A stretch of 64,000 bases of DNA from Tritrichomonas foetus (taxonomy: Eukaryota; Parabasalia; Tritrichomonadida; Tritrichomonadidae), in NCBI GenBank assembly GCA_001839685.1, contig MLAK01000661.1:1-64000 (forward strand), given 5' to 3'. How positions within the stretch are numbered: position 1 is the first letter of the stretch; the number at the start of each line of letters is the position of its first letter. Under the pieces are notes generated by a model. The model searched no databases and was not told the DNA's origin. It saw only the letters and a program-made list of their open reading frames with translations. The position numbers and the translations under genes were made by a program. This document shows positions 59,964-64,000 of this stretch, piece by piece.

Positions 59964-61067
59964 ATGCCTGTTCGAAAAGCAGCACCATCAACAGCAGCAT
60001 CTCATGCGACTTCACATCGGTCAACACGCTCAACCGCAAATAGTAAATATTCGCAGGATCATATTATTTTCTCGAGAAAATATCGACTGAAAGACGACGA
60101 ACAGCCCCTTGAACTGGCAACACTTCACTCACCAGATAATAAAATTAAACCGATTTCTCGAAAATGGGTTTCCCCACAATTAATTAAACCAATACTCAAT
60201 CGAATGCTTGATTTAATCGATGAAATTGATATTCCAAAGCATTTATTATTCGAACTCTCACGTCAGATTCGCGCTTTACAGCACATAGTATCCTATAATA
60301 ATTCATCTAATATTTCATTATCCACATTGCACGACGAATTCTGGTCAGGCTGGCAGACATTCAAATCTAATGTTAGTAGTGCTATTCAGCCGGAAGGGGC
60401 AGCCTCTTTTGTTCGCTCCCAACTTTCAAAAGCATCCGACCATTTAACTCTGGCAGAAAATTCACTTCCCGAAAATTGTTACAACCAACAAGTTTTTGAT
60501 TACATATTTGATAAAATGGATATTGTATATAACTCTTTAAGAACATCCCCTGACATCCACAGCATAAAAAGAGTTTATACTGTTGTCTCCCAGAATATGG
60601 AGTGTTTTTTCGTTGATGAAGAAACCGCTCATTTGTTCCTGAAACGAATTCGACGCTGTGTGAAAGCCATAAACACTATAAATGAAGTCAATACTCATGT
60701 TTTTGAAGAAATAAATGAAGCTGAGCTTTCACTGAAAGATTTGATTCCTGAAACCCTCAAAAAAAGGCGAGGAAAATCCGTCTCAAATGATCGAAAAATT
60801 GGTCCGCCTTCTTTTGTCAAAAATACAACTTTACGATCCTTGAAAACAGTGAAATTTGCCTCAGAAAGAAGAGCGGTGACACCACCGGCAAGAAAAAGAC
60901 ATTTCAGTAGCTTTGTCAGCTTGACGCCATCTTCGTCAAACAAAAACAGAAATATTTTATCTGATTCAAAAAGTACGACATCGCATGGATCCGCTGGAAG
61001 AAGAGACCGAGGATATGCAAGAAGTTCAGCAAGTACTTCAGTGAGGAGAAGAAATGATCCTTACTAG
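59964..61067 (+). CDS. Hypothetical basic protein
   Basis: A 367-residue protein. The N-terminus is Ala/Ser/Thr/Arg-rich (RKAAPSTAASHATSHRSTRS). Residues 70-255 are helical (LIKPILNRMLDLIDEIDIPKHLL, FDYIFDKMDIVYNSL, LFLKRIRRCVKAINTINE). The C-terminal 110 residues are basic and Ser-rich, with RRRNDPY at the end. It could be a cytoskeletal or chromosomal protein; no family recognised. Confidence 0.55.
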   Translation: MPVRKAAPSTAASHATSHRSTRSTANSKYSQDHIIFSRKYRLKDDEQPLELATLHSPDNKIKPISRKWVSPQLIKPILNRMLDLIDEIDIPKHLLFELSRQIRALQHIVSYNNSSNISLSTLHDEFWSGWQTFKSNVSSAIQPEGAASFVRSQLSKASDHLTLAENSLPENCYNQQVFDYIFDKMDIVYNSLRTSPDIHSIKRVYTVVSQNMECFFVDEETAHLFLKRIRRCVKAINTINEVNTHVFEEINEAELSLKDLIPETLKKRRGKSVSNDRKIGPPSFVKNTTLRSLKTVKFASERRAVTPPARKRHFSSFVSLTPSSSNKNRNILSDSKSTTSHGSAGRRDRGYARSSASTSVRRRNDPY

Positions 61068-61929
61068 AGTTTCTCTTTTTTGTTTTTATTAAATTTGAAA
61101 ATAATTTTTGACTTTTTCCAAAGATTCTCTTTTTATATTATGTACAATTCTTATATATCGCGTTTTTTCTTTAACACATCTACTTGAAAGCAAAACATCT
61201 TTTCGAGGAAATGTTTTTTTTTATTATTATTTGGAGTTATTCTCATTACATTATTCTCTGGTGAATCAACTGGTTTTATTTTAAGGTTGCCACGATTTCA
61301 AGCCAAATGAAATGAGATAATCCTCGAATGTAGAAATTTAATTCAGAATATAAAATTTGTTAATGTGCCGATAAAAAAAATTGAATGTCTTTTCAAAAAA
61401 AGGAAAAAAGGTATAAGCATAAACTATTTAAATAAATTTTTGTCATTATGTTTTTCTGAGTAATTTTCAGTAGTATTGAAAATTCACGTCTGTCCAAAAA
61501 TTGAGATGTTTATGCGCCTTCTGAATTCTGAGAATTTCTTATATTTACATTTTCATCTCAATTGTGATTGATGCTAATTTTGTACAATAATAACTCATTA
61601 TGCGCACTAACTAAAATATCTATGTGTGTTGTCATCATAAAACGCAATGAAAATAACTAATCGAGCGAATTCAAACTAATTGATCTTGTAAAAAAAGATA
61701 GAATTCATTTCCTGCTATCTAAAAAAATAAACAAGATAATTCTATAATTAACATCACCCAAAGAAAACACTTATTATTTGGCACCAAAAAGTAGTATTCG
61801 ATAGCTTTATCTCATATAGTTACACAAATAAATTGAATTAAAATTGAAAGAATTACAGTCATCAATTGAATTCACAAAATGACCGATATTTTATGACTTT
61901 TCTACACAATTTGTCAAAAATTTCCGGAA
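61068..61929. other. Intergenic, 0.86 kb
   Basis: AT-rich with poly-A/T runs; no gene recognised. Confidence 0.5.
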
Positions 61930-63207
61930 ATGGAAGAACTTTCTTTTTCAGGAGAACTTAAATATAAAGGATGGCACATCGTTATTTGGCACAAAGTATA
62001 CTGTGAAGTACGAGGAGCAATCTTCTCGATTTACGACTTAAAAGGCGGCAAGAAAAAAATCGAAAAAGAAATTCCAATTACAATCCATACAGAAATATCC
62101 ACATCGTGTAAAGGACAAAAAGGTAGGCTTAAAGTCAAAAATCCAGGCGAAGTTCGGTGTCATACATTTTCCGGAGATATGAATTTAATTCGTGAATGGG
62201 CCATGTATTTAAGAGCCGGCACATTTCAAACAACTGGCGTCACTATGGAGGATTTTGAGATTCAATCGGTAATTGGCCGTGGATTTTATGGGAAAGTGAT
62301 GCTATGCAAAAATAAGAAAAATGGAGGGCTTTATGCCATTAAAACAATAAGGAAAACATTACTAATTCAAAACGACGATACAGTTTCGATATTTCGGGAA
62401 AGAAATATTTTATCCCAAATTCGACATCCTTTCATTGTTTCTCTATTTTTCGCCTATCAAACAAAATCAAAATTTTACATTGGCCTTGAATATGCTTCTG
62501 GTGGTGATTTATTCAAACGAATCAGGAACCCAGGAATTCCATTCAATGACGTTCGATTGTATGTTGCTGAGATTGCACTTGCTTTACAGCATCTCCATAA
62601 CAATGGAATCATCTATCGAGATTTAAAACCAGAAAATGTAATGCTTGATGAAAGCGGACATATTAAGTTGACTGATTTTGGATTGGCGAAAAACATTTCC
62701 GAGACAGGAACAACGAAAACTATGTGTGGGACATCAGATTATATTGCTCCAGAAATTGTCCAAAATGTAAGTTATTCTTTTCCAATAGATTGGTGGGCAC
62801 TTGGGGTGTTAACATATGAAATGTGTTTTAAGAAAACTCCTTTCAAAGATGCAAATAGAGCTAATCAATATAAAAGAATAGTCAACGAAACTCCAAACTT
62901 TCCAGATGACACAGATTCCATTACAAAAGACTTCATTTTGAAATTGCTTGAGAAAAATCCACAGAAAAGAGCATCGTTATCAACACTAATTGACCATAAA
63001 TTCTTCAAGGGAATGAACTTTGCTGATATTAAAGAAAAGAAAATTTCTCCGTCGTTTATTCCAAAACAATCGAACGGGAAACCAATTTATTTCGATAAAA
63101 TATTCACAAATGAAGAACCGCAAGATTCAATTGCTACTCCACAGACTAACTTCTCTGGATTCGAATACAACTGCCAAGTCGGAAAATCATTTATTTTCCC
63201 AGTATAA
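61930..63207 (+). CDS. AGC protein kinase with N-terminal PH domain (Akt-like)
   Basis: A 425-residue protein. Residues 4-100 form a PH-like domain (GELKYKGWHIVIWHKVYCEVRG ... FSGDMNLIREWAMYLRA, ending with the usual Trp helix). The kinase domain (about 107-365) has GRGFYGKV, AIKTIRK, YRDLKPENVML, DFGLAK, activation loop TMCGTSDYIAPE with the Thr kept, and DWWALGVLTYEM. The C-terminal AGC tail ends with FSGFEY (408-413): the hydrophobic motif with Glu at the usual Ser/Thr phosphosite. PH-AGC order is that of Akt/PKB; trichomonads have many such kinases. The membrane phosphoinositide link is inferred from family knowledge. Confidence 0.9.
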   Translation: MEELSFSGELKYKGWHIVIWHKVYCEVRGAIFSIYDLKGGKKKIEKEIPITIHTEISTSCKGQKGRLKVKNPGEVRCHTFSGDMNLIREWAMYLRAGTFQTTGVTMEDFEIQSVIGRGFYGKVMLCKNKKNGGLYAIKTIRKTLLIQNDDTVSIFRERNILSQIRHPFIVSLFFAYQTKSKFYIGLEYASGGDLFKRIRNPGIPFNDVRLYVAEIALALQHLHNNGIIYRDLKPENVMLDESGHIKLTDFGLAKNISETGTTKTMCGTSDYIAPEIVQNVSYSFPIDWWALGVLTYEMCFKKTPFKDANRANQYKRIVNETPNFPDDTDSITKDFILKLLEKNPQKRASLSTLIDHKFFKGMNFADIKEKKISPSFIPKQSNGKPIYFDKIFTNEEPQDSIATPQTNFSGFEYNCQVGKSFIFPV

Positions 63208-63234
63208 AATGTGTTGATTGTTTCTTTTTATTTT

Positions 63235-63267
<33 letters not shown>

Positions 63268-63814
63268 TTCTTTCTAAAATGTAAGATAACAATGTTAAAA
63301 GATATTACGTGATGACAAAAGAATAACTAATTTTAAACAAATCCGATCAATCAATTGAGGCTAAATATCGAATTTATCAATTTTTCTATTATAATGAATA
63401 TAATTTAAATGTGCAATGATCTTTTTGAACATAGAATAATCAACTATGGGGTTTCAATGTCAAGAAGCTATCTCAAGCAATGAAGAAGTACGAGATGAAG
63501 AACAATGTGACCAGAAAAAAGATAATAACTCTGTAAGTAATGAGAACCGAAAGAATTGGGATATATAAGGTGAGCTGATTGCAATTCATACAGATTGTTT
63601 TTTTTTTCCCAAAATATAACACTGCACGTTTAAATATGAAGAGATGCTCTCAGTAAATATTGAAAGTTTAACTGGATATCGAAGGCAAGCATAAAAAGTG
63701 ATATTGGTGAGAAAAGTTCAGTAAATAATATTACAACAAACAATATTAAAACAAATCTAATCCAATTCTATTTTAGCGGAACCGAATTAGAAATAAGTTG
63801 ATAATATATTTAAT
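63208..63814. other. Intergenic, 0.6 kb, with poly-T and a 40-codon frame
   Basis: Starts with a 29-nt poly-T run (63237-63265). An ATG frame at 63446-63568 encodes 40 residues (MGFQCQEAISSNEEVRDEEQ...) with protein-like, charged composition and an N-myristoylation-like MG start. It could be a small gene or the first exon of a decayed one (GTAAGT occurs inside); support is weak. Confidence 0.35.
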
Positions 63815-64000
63815 TTATTCAGATTCAATAAAAACAGCATTGGGTAAAATTTTCCGAACATCTTCTTTTGTTGATTCAGACAACCGTGATTTCATATGAT
63901 AAATTAAATGTTCAACACTTGCCCTTAAGTCAAAGACAGGAGGTATAATAATTGGCGTTACTTCATTCATAGCAGGATATAAAATTGTACATATTTTGTT
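63815..64000 (-). CDS. 3' end of a gene running off the window (partial)
   Basis: The minus-strand frame is open from the window edge to the stop at 63815-63817 and gives 61 residues. It includes TILYPAMNEVTPIIIPPVFDLRASVEHLIYHM and ends KILPNAVFIESE. Composition and codon use are protein-like. No family can be assigned from this fragment. Confidence 0.6.
   Translation of the reverse strand, partial: NKICTILYPAMNEVTPIIIPPVFDLRASVEHLIYHMKSRLSESTKEDVRKILPNAVFIESE

Overview
This window looks like nuclear DNA of a flagellated, intron-poor, AT-rich protist, most likely a trichomonad (Parabasalia, Tritrichomonas-like). The reasons are: about 35 compact genes on both strands, nearly all uninterrupted; short spacers between divergent pairs; TCAYT-type initiator-like sequences just before many ATGs; a divergent H3/H4 pair; intraflagellar-transport and dynein genes; decayed kinase copies; and one very short (25 nt) intron. 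The genus assignment is inference. No rRNA, tRNA, CRISPR array or recognisable transposase was seen.

Layout. 1-8.5 kb: nucleoplasmin-like protein, API5, an RRM/RD-rich RNA-binding protein, an atypical bromodomain protein and a furin/kexin-like membrane protein that has lost its catalytic triad. 8.5-10.8 kb: gene-poor, with a probable decayed gene. 10.9-26 kb: a DHHC-type palmitoyltransferase reading EHYC with its zinc ligands lost, two GT8-type glycosyltransferase relatives (one degenerate), a leucine carboxyl methyltransferase, a short Sec24-like protein, a Tctex1 dynein light chain and IFT70. 26-32 kb: divergent histones H4 and H3, then a 1478-residue protein with Sfi1-like Trp repeats. 32-38.5 kb: a cyclin with a 25-nt intron, an RCC1-like protein, several unknowns and a TMEM107-like membrane protein. 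39.1-50.1 kb: a 5,498-bp tandem duplication. Each unit holds a kinase-pseudogene fragment, a 164-bp nested foldback, an intact CAMK-type kinase and a TPR/HAT protein. An ambiguous base sits at the internal junction and a long (AAT/AAC)n tract flanks the second copy. 50.3-64 kb: Vps28 with a long Tyr/Pro/Gln extension, a coiled-coil protein, a TPR protein with an acidic tail, CSN4, Atg9, two unknowns, a PH-AGC kinase and the 3' end of a further gene.

Themes. Several genes belong to the flagellum or basal body (IFT70, Tctex1, Sfi1-like, TMEM107-like). Others serve membrane traffic and degradation (Sec24-like, Vps28, Atg9, CSN4) or chromatin (H3, H4, nucleoplasmin-like, bromodomain-like). A recurring observation is of intact reading frames whose family-defining residues are gone: protease triad, DHHC zinc ligands, bromodomain Asn, GT8 DxD. 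The strongest new structural observations are the cyclin intron, the nested foldback inside the tandem duplication, a repeated element between the histone genes, and an AAACGG element close to several start codons.
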